DNA of 64,000 nt from NCBI RefSeq assembly GCF_014701235.1, contig NZ_AP022873.1, positions 1,860,001-1,924,000 on the forward strand, read 5' to 3'. A program made the translations under genes and the position numbers. Under the pieces are notes generated by a model. That model was not told the origin of the DNA. It saw nothing but the letters and a program-made list of their open reading frames with translations, and did no database searches. The stretch is from Dissulfurispira thermophila (lineage in GTDB: Bacteria > Nitrospirota > Thermodesulfovibrionia > Thermodesulfovibrionales > Dissulfurispiraceae). Shown here piece by piece: positions 27,146 to 37,268 of the stretch (position 1 is its first letter; each line of letters starts with the position of its first letter).

Positions 27146-27278
27146 TTTCAGTAGCAGTCTCTTCCTTAAAAACTTCTATGATGCTTCTGACCTTAATGCC
27201 TGCCTGCTCAAGTGCCTTTTGAACATCCATAAGTTTTGCATCAGTAACCTTCACAATGTAATTGCTGTTTGTAGCCAT
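27138..27278 (-). CDS. Small conserved-looking protein of unknown function (46 aa)
   Basis: The ORF starts MATNSNYIVKVTDAKLMD and ends with a Glu/Thr-rich tail. A very strong Shine-Dalgarno GGAGGTAAATAT sits directly before the ATG. Predicted secondary structure by eye is strand-helix-strand (YIVKV, VQKALEQAG, VRSIIEV), a half ferredoxin-like pattern. It lies 38 bp after frr in the rpsB-tsf-pyrH-frr operon and ends in a terminator hairpin. I do not recognise a family. Confidence 0.7.
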   Translation of the reverse strand: MATNSNYIVKVTDAKLMDVQKALEQAGIKVRSIIEVFKEETATEKG

Positions 27279-27316
27279 ATATTTACCTCCATTATTTCAA
27301 TGAGCCATAACTTAAT

Positions 27317-27871
27317 TTATACTTCCATTATCTCTTTTTCCTTATGCTGAAGAATCTCGTCAACTTTATGTATATATGAATCAGTAATCTTTTGAATTTC
27401 ATCCTGCAGTCTTTTAACATCATCCTCGCTGAGATGCTGCTCTTTTTCAGACTTCTTTATCTCATCATTTATATCCCTTCTTATGTTCCTAACAGCAACC
27501 CGTGCCTCTTCAGCCCTCTTTTTCGCAACCTTTACAAGCTCCTTTCTCCTTTCCTCTGTAAGAGGGGGTATATTAAGCCTGATTATCTTACCGTCATTTG
27601 TTGGAGTAAGACCAAGTCCTGATTTGAGTATAGCCTTCTCTATTTCAGAGATAAGCTTTGGTTCCCATGGCTGAATGGTTATCTGTCGTGGATCTGGAAT
27701 ACCAAGCGTTGCAACTTGATTAAGAGGTGTGGGTGTTCCATAATAGTCCACTGTTATACCATCCAGCAAAGAAAGAGATGCCCTACCTGTCCTTATAGCA
27801 GCAAAGTCCTTCTTTAATGCATCTATGGACCCGTTCATCCTATCTGCAGCCTTTTTCTTAAATTCCTGCAT
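27317..27871 (-). CDS. frr: Ribosome recycling factor
   Basis: The 184-aa protein has typical RRF segments: [20 protein letters not shown] (about residues 25-44), [25 protein letters not shown] and [15 protein letters not shown]. It splits post-termination ribosomes together with EF-G. It is the fourth gene of rpsB-tsf-pyrH-frr, the classical bacterial order. Confidence 0.97.
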   Translation of the reverse strand: MQEFKKKAADRMNGSIDALKKDFAAIRTGRASLSLLDGITVDYYGTPTPLNQVATLGIPDPRQITIQPWEPKLISEIEKAILKSGLGLTPTNDGKIIRLNIPPLTEERRKELVKVAKKRAEEARVAVRNIRRDINDEIKKSEKEQHLSEDDVKRLQDEIQKITDSYIHKVDEILQHKEKEIMEV

Positions 27872-27877
27872 GTTAGA

Positions 27878-29233
<1,356 letters not shown>

Positions 29234-29237
<4 letters not shown>

Positions 29238-29992
29238 TCTGCCATTTCCTCCTGCATGATTTTTTCTTCTATAGCCTCTCTTTCGACTTCCTCTTCTGCA
29301 GTCTTGGCGAGCACCCCTTTACCCTCTAAAACTGCATCAGCCATCTTAGATGCAATGAGCTTAATAGCCCTTATTGCGTCATCATTACCGGGAATGACAT
29401 AATCTGCATCATCTGGGTCACAATTTGTATCAACAACAGCCACTACAGGAATGGAAAGCCTTCTTGCCTCTGCAACTGCAATCTTCTCCTTCTTAGGGTC
29501 AATAACAAAGAGCGCACCCGGTAGGCTCTTCATATCTTTTATTCCTGCCAGATTCTTTTCAAGCTTAATCCTCTCTTTTTCAAGTTGTGCAACTTCTTTT
29601 TTTGTAAGGACATTGTATGTGCCGTCTTCCTTCATCGCCTCTATCTTTTTGAGCCTTTCTATGCTCTGCCTTACTGTAAAAAAGTTTGTGAGCATACCGC
29701 CAAGCCATCTGTTATTTACATAAAACGCACCTGCCCTCTGTGCCTCTTCTGCTATGGAATCCTGCGCCTGTTTTTTTGTACCAACGAATAATACAGGTGC
29801 ACCTGTAGACGCTACAGTCCTGATAAAACTATAAGCATCTTCAACCCCTTTTAAAGTCTTTTGCAGATCAACAATGTGGATTCCATTCCTTTCTCCGAAA
29901 ATATATTTCTTCATTTTCGGATTCCATCTCTTTACCTGATGCCCGAAATGAACACCTGACTCAAGCAACTCCTTCATACTTATAACAGCCAT
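29234..29992 (-). CDS. rpsB: 30S ribosomal protein S2
   Basis: The 252-aa product starts [19 protein letters not shown], the usual S2 start. It shows [33 protein letters not shown] and [20 protein letters not shown]. The frame is open 22 codons further upstream, but that stretch ([13 protein letters not shown]) is not S2-like. GGAGG lies 6 bases before the ATG at 29992, which decides the start. First gene of the rpsB-tsf-pyrH-frr operon. Confidence 0.96.
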
Positions 29993-30086
29993 ATTTCCTC
30001 CTAAATGGTTTTTCCTCCGCCTAGTTCTCTTAAACCCATAACAACAGCAATGTTGCAATTATGAGACCATTTGAGAACACTTTGCA

Positions 30087-30112
30087 CCCGGAAAGTCTAT
30101 GACCTTCTGGGG
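30087..30112. repeat. Dispersed palindrome copy in the rpsB leader
   Basis: CCCGGAAAGTC-TAT-GACCTTCTGGGG plus downstream ACCCC is a degenerate member of the window's palindrome family. It lies about 95-120 bp upstream of the rpsB start and would be part of the transcribed leader. Confidence 0.7.
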
Positions 30113-30143
30113 ACCCCGTTTCAGGCGTGTGTTTTAGCTGATA

Positions 30144-30173
30144 AAGATAGCACAAATGCCCCTTATTTTTCAA
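30144..30173 (-). promoter_or_regulatory. Possible promoter of the rpsB operon
   Basis: On the minus strand TTGAAA (30168-30173) and TATCTT (30144-30149) have an 18-base spacer. This would give a leader of about 145 nt. It overlaps the cysK stop codon. The hexamers are only partial matches, so this is tentative. Confidence 0.35.
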
Positions 30174-31099
30174 ATCCCTTCTGGCAAGAACAAGCCTGTA
30201 CTTAAATATCTGTCTCCTCTATCAGGGAATATAACAACAAGCTTCCTATTTTTCCCCAGCCTTTCTGCTACCTTCATAGCAGCCCACATGGCAGCACCTG
30301 ATGATATACCTGCAAGTATGCCCTCCTTTAAAGCCAGTTGCTTCGTTGTATTTGCAGCATCTTCATCTGTTACCTGTATTACTTCATTATATATTTTTAC
30401 ATTCAAAACCCCTGGATAAAAACCTGCTCCTATACCTGCGATCTTGTGCTTCCCAGGATTACCGCCTGAAAGCACAGGTGAACCAGCGGGTTCAACAGCA
30501 GTTATCCATATATCAGGATTCTTTTCCCTTAATGCCTCACCTGTGCCTGTTATTGTACCACCTGTGCCAACTCCTGCTACAAAGGCATCAGGCACACAAC
30601 CAATGGCATTTATTATCTCAACAGCAGTTGTTTGTCTGTGTATTTCAGGGTTTGCCTTGTTTTCAAACTGCTGAGGCATAAAAAAATCAGGATTATTCCT
30701 GTATATCTCCTCTGCCTTTTCTACTGCACCCATCATACCTTTTTCGCCAGGTGTCAGCACGAGTTCAGCACCAAATGCCTGCAGCAACTGCCTCCTTTCC
30801 ATTGACATTGTCTCTGGCATTGTGAGAATAAGTTTATATCCCTTAACAGCAGATACCATTGCAAGCCCAATCCCTGTGTTTCCGCTTGTCGGCTCAATAA
30901 TGGTGCTGCCTTTTCTTAACCTCCCTTCTTTTTCCGCTGTCTCTATCATTGACAGTGCTATCCTGTCCTTTACAGAGCCGCCCGGATTAAAGCCTTCAAG
31001 TTTTGCCCATATCTCAGCACTGTTGTCAGATGCCATCTTTCTTATCCTGACAAGCGGTGTATTGCCTATAAGACCCAAAATACTTTCATGCAGTTTCAT
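30170..31099 (-). CDS. cysK: Cysteine synthase (O-acetylserine sulfhydrylase)
   Basis: The 309-aa PLP enzyme shows GNTPLVRIRKM, the PLP lysine in FNPGGSVKDRIA (about residue 43), the PTSGNTGIGLAMV phosphate loop, GTGGTITGTGEAL and the C-terminal VVIFPDRGDRYLSTGLF. It makes cysteine from O-acetylserine and sulfide, supplying the cysteine desulfurase and Fe-S/Sec metabolism. It is probably transcribed from its own promoter in the divergent gap. Confidence 0.96.
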   Translation of the reverse strand: MKLHESILGLIGNTPLVRIRKMASDNSAEIWAKLEGFNPGGSVKDRIALSMIETAEKEGRLRKGSTIIEPTSGNTGIGLAMVSAVKGYKLILTMPETMSMERRQLLQAFGAELVLTPGEKGMMGAVEKAEEIYRNNPDFFMPQQFENKANPEIHRQTTAVEIINAIGCVPDAFVAGVGTGGTITGTGEALREKNPDIWITAVEPAGSPVLSGGNPGKHKIAGIGAGFYPGVLNVKIYNEVIQVTDEDAANTTKQLALKEGILAGISSGAAMWAAMKVAERLGKNRKLVVIFPDRGDRYLSTGLFLPEGI

Positions 31100-31372
31100 A
31101 AAACCTCCACTTCAGATAGGCTTAAGGCTTTAGGCTGAAGGACATAAAATAGTCTTAAAAAAACATCAGACCTAATGCCTTAAGCCTATTCTTCAGCCTT
31201 AAGCCTATAGCCTTCAGCCTTCAGCCTATTTTCTGTCATCTAATAACCTCCCATTGATAAAGGCTTTGAGAGCATACCTGAATAATACCCAAAAAAATCT
31301 GCGATTTTTTGGAGACCCCTTTTTTCCTAATGTCTGGTAAATAATAAATATTTAATGCTAAAATTGCAAATT
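31100..31372. other. Divergent intergenic gap with simple repeats
   Basis: This 270-bp gap holds a string of TAAGCCTATAGCCTTCAGCC-type units in both orientations (about 31118-31228; the 16-mer AGGCTTTAGGCTGAAG at 31125-31140 recurs exactly at 40495-40510). A copy of the dispersed palindrome (CCCAAAAAAATCT-GCG-ATTTTTTGG) is at 31288-31312. Promoters for cysK and mqnD must lie here, but I see no convincing pair of hexamers. Confidence 0.7.
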
Positions 31373-32221
31373 ATGATAAGCCTGGGTTTCTCACCATGTC
31401 CTAATGACACCTTCATCTTTTACGCTCTCGTTAATAAAAAAATAGACCTAAGAGGTCTTGACTTCAGCCCTGTTATCAAAGATGTGGAGACATTAAACCA
31501 GCTTGCAATAAAAAGAGCAGTAGATGTAACAAAAATATCATGCCATGCCTTTTATTATTTACAGAAAGATTACCAATTCCTGAGATCAGGAGGGGCATTT
31601 GGCCGCGGATGTGGACCGCTATTAGTCCAGAAGACAAAAGACAGAAGTCAGAAGTTAGAAATAAAGAAGATAGCTATTCCCGGTGAACTTACAACAGCAT
31701 TTCTCTTATTAAAACTCTATTTATCATCAAACTCATCACTTATCACTCCTCACTCGTCATTCGCACCCCAGAAAGTCGCAGACTTTCTGGAGACCTTGTC
31801 ATTCATTGCCATGCCCTTCAATAAGATTATGGATGCTGTGAAAGATGAAAAAGTAGATGCTGGTCTTATAATACATGAAAGCAGATTCACATATCATGAA
31901 TATGGACTTGCAAAGATTGCAGACCTTGGAGATTGGTGGGAAAAAGAGACAGGATTGCCCATTCCACTCGGGGGCATAATTGCGAAAAAATCTCTTGGTA
32001 CAACAACCATAAAAACAATTGAATCTCTGATAAGGGCAAGTGTAGAATACTCTATGGTTCATAAGGAAGATACAATTTCTTTTATCAAAAATTATTCACA
32101 AGAACTGTCAGATGATGTAATATTTAAACACATATCCCTTTATGTAAATAATTATACTATTGATATTGGCAGTGACGGCGAAGCAGCACTTAATGAATTG
32201 ATAAAAAGGGCAAAAAAATAG
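31373..32221 (+). CDS. mqnD: 1,4-dihydroxy-6-naphthoate synthase (futalosine menaquinone pathway), with repeat insertions
   Basis: The protein begins MISLGFSPCPNDTFIFYAL and continues VDVTKISCHAFYYL, both MqnD motifs. The C-terminal ETGLPIPLGGIIAKKSL and EYSMVHKEDTISFIKNYSQE also fit. MqnD makes dihydroxynaphthoate from cyclic dehypoxanthinyl futalosine. I start at the ATG at 31373; an upstream in-frame ATG (31355) adds six non-family residues. Two stretches look inserted: KTKDRSQKLEIKK (about residues 88-100) from an AGACAGAAGTCAGAAG repeat, and SSNSSLITPHSSFAPQKVAD (about 118-137), which contains a dispersed-palindrome copy. Confidence 0.85.
   Translation: MISLGFSPCPNDTFIFYALVNKKIDLRGLDFSPVIKDVETLNQLAIKRAVDVTKISCHAFYYLQKDYQFLRSGGAFGRGCGPLLVQKTKDRSQKLEIKKIAIPGELTTAFLLLKLYLSSNSSLITPHSSFAPQKVADFLETLSFIAMPFNKIMDAVKDEKVDAGLIIHESRFTYHEYGLAKIADLGDWWEKETGLPIPLGGIIAKKSLGTTTIKTIESLIRASVEYSMVHKEDTISFIKNYSQELSDDVIFKHISLYVNNYTIDIGSDGEAALNELIKRAKK
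31766..31790. repeat. Dispersed palindrome copy inside mqnD
   Basis: CCCCAGAAAGTC-GCA-GACTTTCTGG followed by AGACC sits inside the mqnD reading frame and encodes PQKVADFLE. Nearly the same sequence is intergenic at 45400-45426. Confidence 0.85.
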
Positions 32222-32235
32222 TAAGGAGAATGACT

Positions 32236-33939
32236 ATGACAGCATCAATAGCCGAATTTACAAAAGAACCAAAGATTGCATATTTCTCGATGGAAATAGG
32301 GGTCAGGAGTGATATGCCAACATACAGCGGAGGACTCGGCGTGCTTGCGGGAGACACAATCAAATCAGCAGCAGACTTAAATCTTCCGCTCGTTGCAGTA
32401 ACAATCCTCACCAAAAAAGGGTACTTTAAGCAAGAACTCGATATATACGGCAGACAGACAGAACTACCCGATGAATGGGACCCGAATAATTTCATGACCC
32501 AACTTAAAGAAAAAGTGAGCGTTTTTATCGAAGACAGAGAGGTTTACATCAGTGCATGGCTTTATGTTGTTGAAAGTATGAGGGGAACAAAGGTTCCAAT
32601 TATATTTCTTGATACAGACCTACCTGAAAATGCACCTGAAGATAGAGGTATTACACATTACCTCTATGGTGGAGATCAGGCTTATAGACTAAAACAAGAA
32701 ATAGTCCTTGGTATCGGCGGCACAAGAATGCTTGATGAGCTTGGATTTGAAATCAAAAAATATCATATGAATGAAGGGCACTCAGCACTCTTGACCCTTG
32801 AGTTATTAAAAAAATACAAAAGAGACATAGAAGAGGTCTGGGATGAAAGGCTGGTGTGGGATGAAGAAAAGGTAAGAAGCCTGTGTGTATTTACAACGCA
32901 TACGCCTGTTGCAGCCGGACATGACAAATTTCCATATGACCTTGTGCAAAAGATAATGTGCAATATCATTCCAATCAATGTGATACAGGAATTGGCTGGA
33001 CGCGAACACCTCAACATGACAATGCTTGCACTAAACCTCAGCAACTATATAAATGGAGTTGCTAAAAAACATGGTGAGGTATCAAAGGGGATGTTTCCGG
33101 GGTATGAAATACATGCCATAACAAATGGTGTCCATTCATTCACCTGGACATGCGACAGTATGAAAAGACTATATGACAAATATCTTCCGGGATGGGCAAA
33201 TGAGCCAGAAATATTCGTTCGCGTTGGACGCATACCTGACGATGAACTATGGGAGGCCCATATGGAGGCAAAGAGGCACCTCATAGATTATGTCAATCGT
33301 GAAACACAGACAGGCATGAATTACGATACCCTTACCATTGGTTTTGCCCGGCGGGCAACTGCATACAAAAGGGCTGACCTTCTTTTTACAGATATTGACA
33401 GATTGGCTTATATTGGTGAGGGCAGACTGCAGATAATATACGCTGGAAAGGCACATCCGAGGGATGAGTCAGGGAAACAGCTTATACAACGTATATTTGA
33501 AATAAAAGAAAAGCTTAAAGACAAGATAAAAATTGCATTCCTTAAGAATTATAATATGGAACTTGCATTAAAACTCGTCTCAGGCGTTGATGTATGGCTC
33601 AACACTCCACTGAGACCGCTTGAGGCATCAGGCACAAGTGGCATGAAGGCAACTCACAATGGTGTTCCTAATTTTAGTGTGCTTGACGGCTGGTGGATAG
33701 AGGGATGGATAGAAGGATTCACAGGATGGGCAATAGGACCTTTGCCTGATGTGCCTGCAGACCCTGCAAGAGATGCAGATGACCTCTATTATAAACTGGA
33801 GACTGTTATTATACCGACATTTTACAATGACAAACATACATGGATCAGGATAATGCAAAACGCAATAGGAAAAAACGCATATTATTTCAACTCTCACAGG
33901 ATGATGAGGAGATATGTAACAGAGGCTTATATAAGATAA
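32236..33939 (+). CDS. glgP: Alpha-glucan phosphorylase (GT35, short form)
   Basis: The product of about 567 aa belongs to the short phosphorylase type (TIGR02094-like). It has FSMEIGVRSDMPTYSGGLG, HMNEGHSALLTLELL, FTTHTPVAAGHDKF, FARRATAYKRADL and the PLP-binding EASGTSGMKATHNGVPN. It releases glucose-1-P from glycogen or maltodextrin. AAGGAG is 7 bases before the ATG at 32236 and only 1 base before the ATG at 32230, so the second ATG is preferred. The gene is 14 bp after mqnD. No other glycogen gene is nearby. Confidence 0.93.
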   Translation: MTASIAEFTKEPKIAYFSMEIGVRSDMPTYSGGLGVLAGDTIKSAADLNLPLVAVTILTKKGYFKQELDIYGRQTELPDEWDPNNFMTQLKEKVSVFIEDREVYISAWLYVVESMRGTKVPIIFLDTDLPENAPEDRGITHYLYGGDQAYRLKQEIVLGIGGTRMLDELGFEIKKYHMNEGHSALLTLELLKKYKRDIEEVWDERLVWDEEKVRSLCVFTTHTPVAAGHDKFPYDLVQKIMCNIIPINVIQELAGREHLNMTMLALNLSNYINGVAKKHGEVSKGMFPGYEIHAITNGVHSFTWTCDSMKRLYDKYLPGWANEPEIFVRVGRIPDDELWEAHMEAKRHLIDYVNRETQTGMNYDTLTIGFARRATAYKRADLLFTDIDRLAYIGEGRLQIIYAGKAHPRDESGKQLIQRIFEIKEKLKDKIKIAFLKNYNMELALKLVSGVDVWLNTPLRPLEASGTSGMKATHNGVPNFSVLDGWWIEGWIEGFTGWAIGPLPDVPADPARDADDLYYKLETVIIPTFYNDKHTWIRIMQNAIGKNAYYFNSHRMMRRYVTEAYIR

Positions 33940-34203
33940 TCTGCTCACTATCCTTTTAAAAACAACTTGGGGTGAGCTATGAACGATTTAAACTATCAAT
34001 CATAAACTGTTGCTATCATTAACCTAATTTTAATATGTTAAAACGAGTATTACAATTTGTCAGTTATCTCATCATTTCGCTGAGCTTTGGACTGCTGGTT
34101 ATCACTTCCTTAGTATTATTAATCTCTTGTCCTTTTCCCTCAATGTTCTCTATAAACTGGTTAATATGTCTATACCTATCTGGTTCAGATCTTTAATTTT
34201 CTC
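33940..34203. other. Non-coding gap upstream of HU
   Basis: AT-rich sequence with no convincing gene. On the minus strand (about 34065-34195) a 40-codon open stretch without a start codon reads like hydrophilic protein (HINQFIENIEGKGQEINNTK), possibly a relic of a lost gene. No tRNA, and no hairpin followed by T-run, is seen after glgP. Confidence 0.5.
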
Positions 34204-34232
34204 TTGACAAATGCCATTTTTCTTGTTAATGT
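34204..34232 (+). promoter_or_regulatory. Sigma70-type promoter of the HU gene
   Basis: A perfect TTGACA (34204-34209), 17-base spacer and TAATGT (34227-34232). The same -10 and spacing are seen at the atp promoter. The expected start at about 34239 gives a leader of about 50 nt to the HU ATG. Confidence 0.75.
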
Positions 34233-34287
34233 TTATAGCAAATCATTGATATTCAATAATCCACAAAAGAAAGGGGGGAAGTAATTT

Positions 34288-34560
34288 ATGACAAAGGCAG
34301 AGCTTATCGATAAGATTGCATCAGTAGCAAGCCTTACAAAGACCGATGCTGCAAAGGCACTCGATGCAACTCTTGATGCAGTAAAGGCAGCTCTTAAAAA
34401 AGGCCAGAAAGTCACACTTGTCGGTTTCGGGACATTTTCAGTGTCAAAGAGAAAGGCAAGAAAAGGCCGCAATCCAAGGACAGGAGCAGAAATCAAGATT
34501 CCTGCAACAAAGGTCCCAAAGTTTACAGCCGGAAAGACACTAAAAGATGCAGTAAAATAA
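34288..34560 (+). CDS. hup: HU-family DNA-binding protein
   Basis: The 90-aa protein begins MTKAELIDKIASVASLTKT. It has the HU signature GFGTFSVSKRKARKGRNPRT (about residues 46-65), and the end KVPKFTAGKTLKDAVK is typical. It is a nucleoid-compacting, DNA-bending homodimer. A strong SD (AAAGGGGGGAAG) precedes the ATG. Its own promoter and terminator make it a single-gene unit. Confidence 0.97.
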   Translation: MTKAELIDKIASVASLTKTDAAKALDATLDAVKAALKKGQKVTLVGFGTFSVSKRKARKGRNPRTGAEIKIPATKVPKFTAGKTLKDAVK

Positions 34561-34581
34561 TCTGATAATCTTTAAAATGAG

Positions 34582-34612
34582 GGGTGGCTGCTTTTAGTCA
34601 CCCTTTATTTTT
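34582..34612 (+). terminator. Rho-independent terminator of the HU gene
   Basis: GGGTGGCT and AGTCACCC form an 8-bp stem (one G-U pair) with a 6-base loop GCTTTT, followed by TTTATTTTT. It begins 22 bp after the HU stop. Confidence 0.85.
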
Positions 34613-34630
34613 GCCAGAGGAGGAGGGAAT

Positions 34631-34936
34631 ATGCTTGCAGAATTTAGCATCATACCAATAGGCGTTGGCAGCAGCATTGGAGACCAGTTGGCTATTGCAT
34701 TAAAAATTGTTGACGAAAGTGGTATGCCATATAAGGTCAATCCAATGGGTACAGTTGTTGAAGGTGAATGGGATAATATAATGAATCTTATAAAGCAGTG
34801 TCGCGATGAGGTCATGAAAAAAGGAGATAGGGTAATCATATCCATAACTATTGACGACAGAAAGGGAAAACAAAACAGAATAGAAGAAAAAGTTGCCTCT
34901 GTTGAGAAAAGAATAGGAAAGATATTAAAAAAATAA
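34631..34936 (+). CDS. UPF0045 / MTH1187-family thiamine-binding-like protein
   Basis: The 101-aa protein (EFSIIPIGVGSSIGDQLAIA, MGTVVEGEWDNIMNLIKQCR, DRVIISITIDDRKGK) matches the MTH1187/YkoF-like ferredoxin-fold family. Some members bind thiamine or hydroxymethylpyrimidine. There is no thiamine gene beside it; the neighbours are a Usp protein and an exchanger. SD AGGAGGAGG is present. Confidence 0.87.
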   Translation: MLAEFSIIPIGVGSSIGDQLAIALKIVDESGMPYKVNPMGTVVEGEWDNIMNLIKQCRDEVMKKGDRVIISITIDDRKGKQNRIEEKVASVEKRIGKILKK

Positions 34937-34941
34937 CCTTG

Positions 34942-35877
34942 ATGAGTGGCATTTTGACAATAAATAAGATACTTGCTGCAATAGACCTTGGACCAGATAC
35001 AGAAAAGATACTTGCATATGCAGAATGGCTTTATAAGGTAGTAATCAGTGTCACTGGAGATACGCAGATTTTCTATGGCATAGATAAAGACAAAAAGGGT
35101 GATGCTCAAATAGAAATGCTTTATGTAATTGACTATGCTGTTACTCCTCCTGCATATCTGACCCCATATATAGAAAAAGAAAAGAGATTAGATGAAGGAG
35201 AACTCAAAAAATGGGCAGATAAACTCAATAACATGGGCATAAAAATAAGACACACTATTGCAGTTGGAAGGCTGATCGATGCATTTAATACAATAATAAA
35301 GGAGATAAGGGCAGATATACTCGTGCTCGGATATAGATCCCATGTTATCAGACCAAGCAGTTCAGAGCGCATTATAAAGTCGCTTAATATACCAATGTTA
35401 GTTATCAGGGGTAAAAAATCAGAAGGTGCTTATATAGGCGGTATCAGTATAAAACGGATTCTATGCGCAGTAGATTTTTCAGAACCCTCGAAAAAGGCAT
35501 TAGAATTCGCAAGGTCATTATCTGAGGAGACTTCATCAGAACTCGTTGTGACCCATATAATTTCGAGTCTTAAAATAGAAAAAGGTTTTAAAAAATGGAA
35601 AGACCTGACAGAAAAAGACAAAAGCAATTACAGCAGCGGACTCATAGAAAATGCCGAGGAACAGATGTGCTCTCTCCTTAAGGTGTGCAATAAGACAGAG
35701 GGGATTGTAAAAATAGGAATCCCCCATGAAACTATAAATAATTTGGCAACACAAACAGATGCAGATATAATTGTCATAGGAGCAAGGGGACTTTCTTATA
35801 CAAAGGGATTACTGCTTGGGAGTGTATCAGAGTCAGTAATAAAATCGTCTCCTTGCCCTGTTATAATTGTTCGATAA
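34942..35877 (+). CDS. Tandem universal-stress-protein (UspA) domain protein
   Basis: The protein of about 311 aa has two Usp domains. The second ends with the ATP-binding signature GARGLSYTKGLLLGSVSESV (GX2GX9GS), followed by CPVIIVR. The first ends VLGYRSHVIRPSSSERIIKS and lacks the full glycine motif, so it may not bind ATP. Proteins of this type act in stress and energy adaptation. The ATG at 34942 is used; a TTG one codon earlier is possible. Confidence 0.9.
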   Translation: MSGILTINKILAAIDLGPDTEKILAYAEWLYKVVISVTGDTQIFYGIDKDKKGDAQIEMLYVIDYAVTPPAYLTPYIEKEKRLDEGELKKWADKLNNMGIKIRHTIAVGRLIDAFNTIIKEIRADILVLGYRSHVIRPSSSERIIKSLNIPMLVIRGKKSEGAYIGGISIKRILCAVDFSEPSKKALEFARSLSEETSSELVVTHIISSLKIEKGFKKWKDLTEKDKSNYSSGLIENAEEQMCSLLKVCNKTEGIVKIGIPHETINNLATQTDADIIVIGARGLSYTKGLLLGSVSESVIKSSPCPVIIVR

Positions 35878-35881
35878 AGAC

Positions 35882-36877
35882 ATGGAAATTCTCTTTCTCA
35901 TATTCAGCCTGATGATGATACTTCTCAGTGCTGAATTTTTTACAAATGGCATTGAATCTCTCGGAAGAAGACTCTCATTATCACAAGCAGTTGTTGGAAG
36001 CATCCTTGCTGCTGTTGGAACTGCTATGCCTGAAACAATACTCCCCTTTGTTGCAATCCTAATGCATAGCGGCGATGCAGCAAAAAAGATAGGAGTGGGA
36101 GCCATATTAGGAGCACCTTTTATGCTTTCTACGCTTGCTTTCTTTCTTGTTGGAGTTTCTGTAGTTGGCAGTTTTATTGCAAAAAAGAGGGAGTTTAAAC
36201 TCTCTGTCGAAGTCCATTCCATGAAGCGCGACCTCTTATTTTTTATTGCAATGTACTCTACTGCTATATTTCTTCCACTTCTAATTCCAAAGTCTAATGT
36301 TTTTATAGCAATAGCCCTTCTCATTGGTTATATTGTGTATGCCTACTTCACATTCCGAGGTGAAAGTGGAGATATAATGCATGCAGAGGAGTTGTATTTC
36401 AAAAGATTTTTTGTCAAGAATAATCAACCCTCGGGTTTGCCTCTTATAATATTTCAAGTATTATTTGCACTTGTAATAATGATAAACAGCGCCCACTCAT
36501 TTGTAAGCAATCTCGAAAAACTCTCGCTTTCATGGGGCATGAATCCAATGCTCTTTGCCCTTTTGGTAGCTCCTATTGCAACAGAACTTCCAGAAAAATT
36601 CAACAGCGTCACATGGACACTGAAAGGAAGGGATACACTTGCCATGGGCAATATTACAGGCGCAATGGTATTTCAATCCACATTTCCAGTGTCAATAGGC
36701 TTACTATTCACAGACTGGAGCATTTCAGGATTTGCCCTATTTTCTGCAATTCTGGCATTAATATCAGCAATTGTTGCAATAGCAAATATTCAGATAAGCG
36801 GCAAAGTCTCTCCTCTTACAATACTGTCTGGCGGTTTATTTTATGTTATATACGCAGTTGCAATTATAGCAAAATAA
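35882..36877 (+). CDS. Sodium/calcium exchanger-family (CaCA) membrane protein
   Basis: This is a 331-aa membrane protein with about ten hydrophobic helices in two inverted halves. The alpha-repeats are VVGSILAAVGTAMPE (about residues 36-50) and LLVAPIATELPEKFNS (about 221-236), matching the CaCA pattern with its conserved Pro-Glu. The ion (Ca2+/Na+ or K+/H+) cannot be assigned. The ATG at 35882 follows the Usp stop by 4 bp; the frame is open back to a TTG at 35867. It may be co-transcribed with the Usp gene. Confidence 0.88.
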   Translation: MEILFLIFSLMMILLSAEFFTNGIESLGRRLSLSQAVVGSILAAVGTAMPETILPFVAILMHSGDAAKKIGVGAILGAPFMLSTLAFFLVGVSVVGSFIAKKREFKLSVEVHSMKRDLLFFIAMYSTAIFLPLLIPKSNVFIAIALLIGYIVYAYFTFRGESGDIMHAEELYFKRFFVKNNQPSGLPLIIFQVLFALVIMINSAHSFVSNLEKLSLSWGMNPMLFALLVAPIATELPEKFNSVTWTLKGRDTLAMGNITGAMVFQSTFPVSIGLLFTDWSISGFALFSAILALISAIVAIANIQISGKVSPLTILSGGLFYVIYAVAIIAK

Positions 36878-36904
36878 AATCCCCTTCACTCCTTCCCCTT
36901 ATGG

Positions 36905-37249
36905 CTATGTCGGAGTCTGCCCATATTCTATGATATTTATAACATCTTCATCAGGCTTTGGAAGACCTGCCAGCTTCCATGCTGTGAGCGGATCCATAAA
37001 TTGTTCATTTACACAGTTTTTTGGCTGATGCACATTTCTGCACACAGCATTGAGAATCGGGAAGTAATTGTATTTTTTATAATAATCCCTTACAAATTTA
37101 AGTATATCAATTCGCTCCTTTGTTAGTTCTTCTATTCCCTCTCTTTCTGCCAGTGCACATGCAACCTGTTCATTCCAGTCATCAAAATTTACAAGATACC
37201 CCTCATCGTCAACATTAATTTTCAAACTTCCATACTCAATTATAGGCAT
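36905..37249 (-). CDS. DsrC/TusE-family protein lacking the C-terminal cysteines
   Basis: The 114-aa protein begins MPIIEYGSLKINVDDEGYL and has NFDDWNEQVACALAEREGI and AWKLAGLPKPDEDVIN, all DsrC/TusE family features. In true DsrC the conserved GLPKP is followed by GCV with the sulfur-carrying Cys, and a second Cys lies 10 residues before. Here both are absent (KLAGLPKPDED). Two other cysteines (about residues 70 and 79, VCRNVHQPKNC) lie earlier. It is therefore a DsrC-like protein that probably cannot form the DsrC trisulfide. It sits at the end of the SOD operon. Confidence 0.85.
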   Translation of the reverse strand: MPIIEYGSLKINVDDEGYLVNFDDWNEQVACALAEREGIEELTKERIDILKFVRDYYKKYNYFPILNAVCRNVHQPKNCVNEQFMDPLTAWKLAGLPKPDEDVINIIEYGQTPT

Positions 37250-37268
37250 TTTTCTACCTCCTCAAATT

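Noticed and set aside
29993-30058. Longer RpsB start with 22 extra residues
   Set aside because: The extension ([14 protein letters not shown]) is not seen in S2 proteins, and the SD sits directly before the ATG at 29992.
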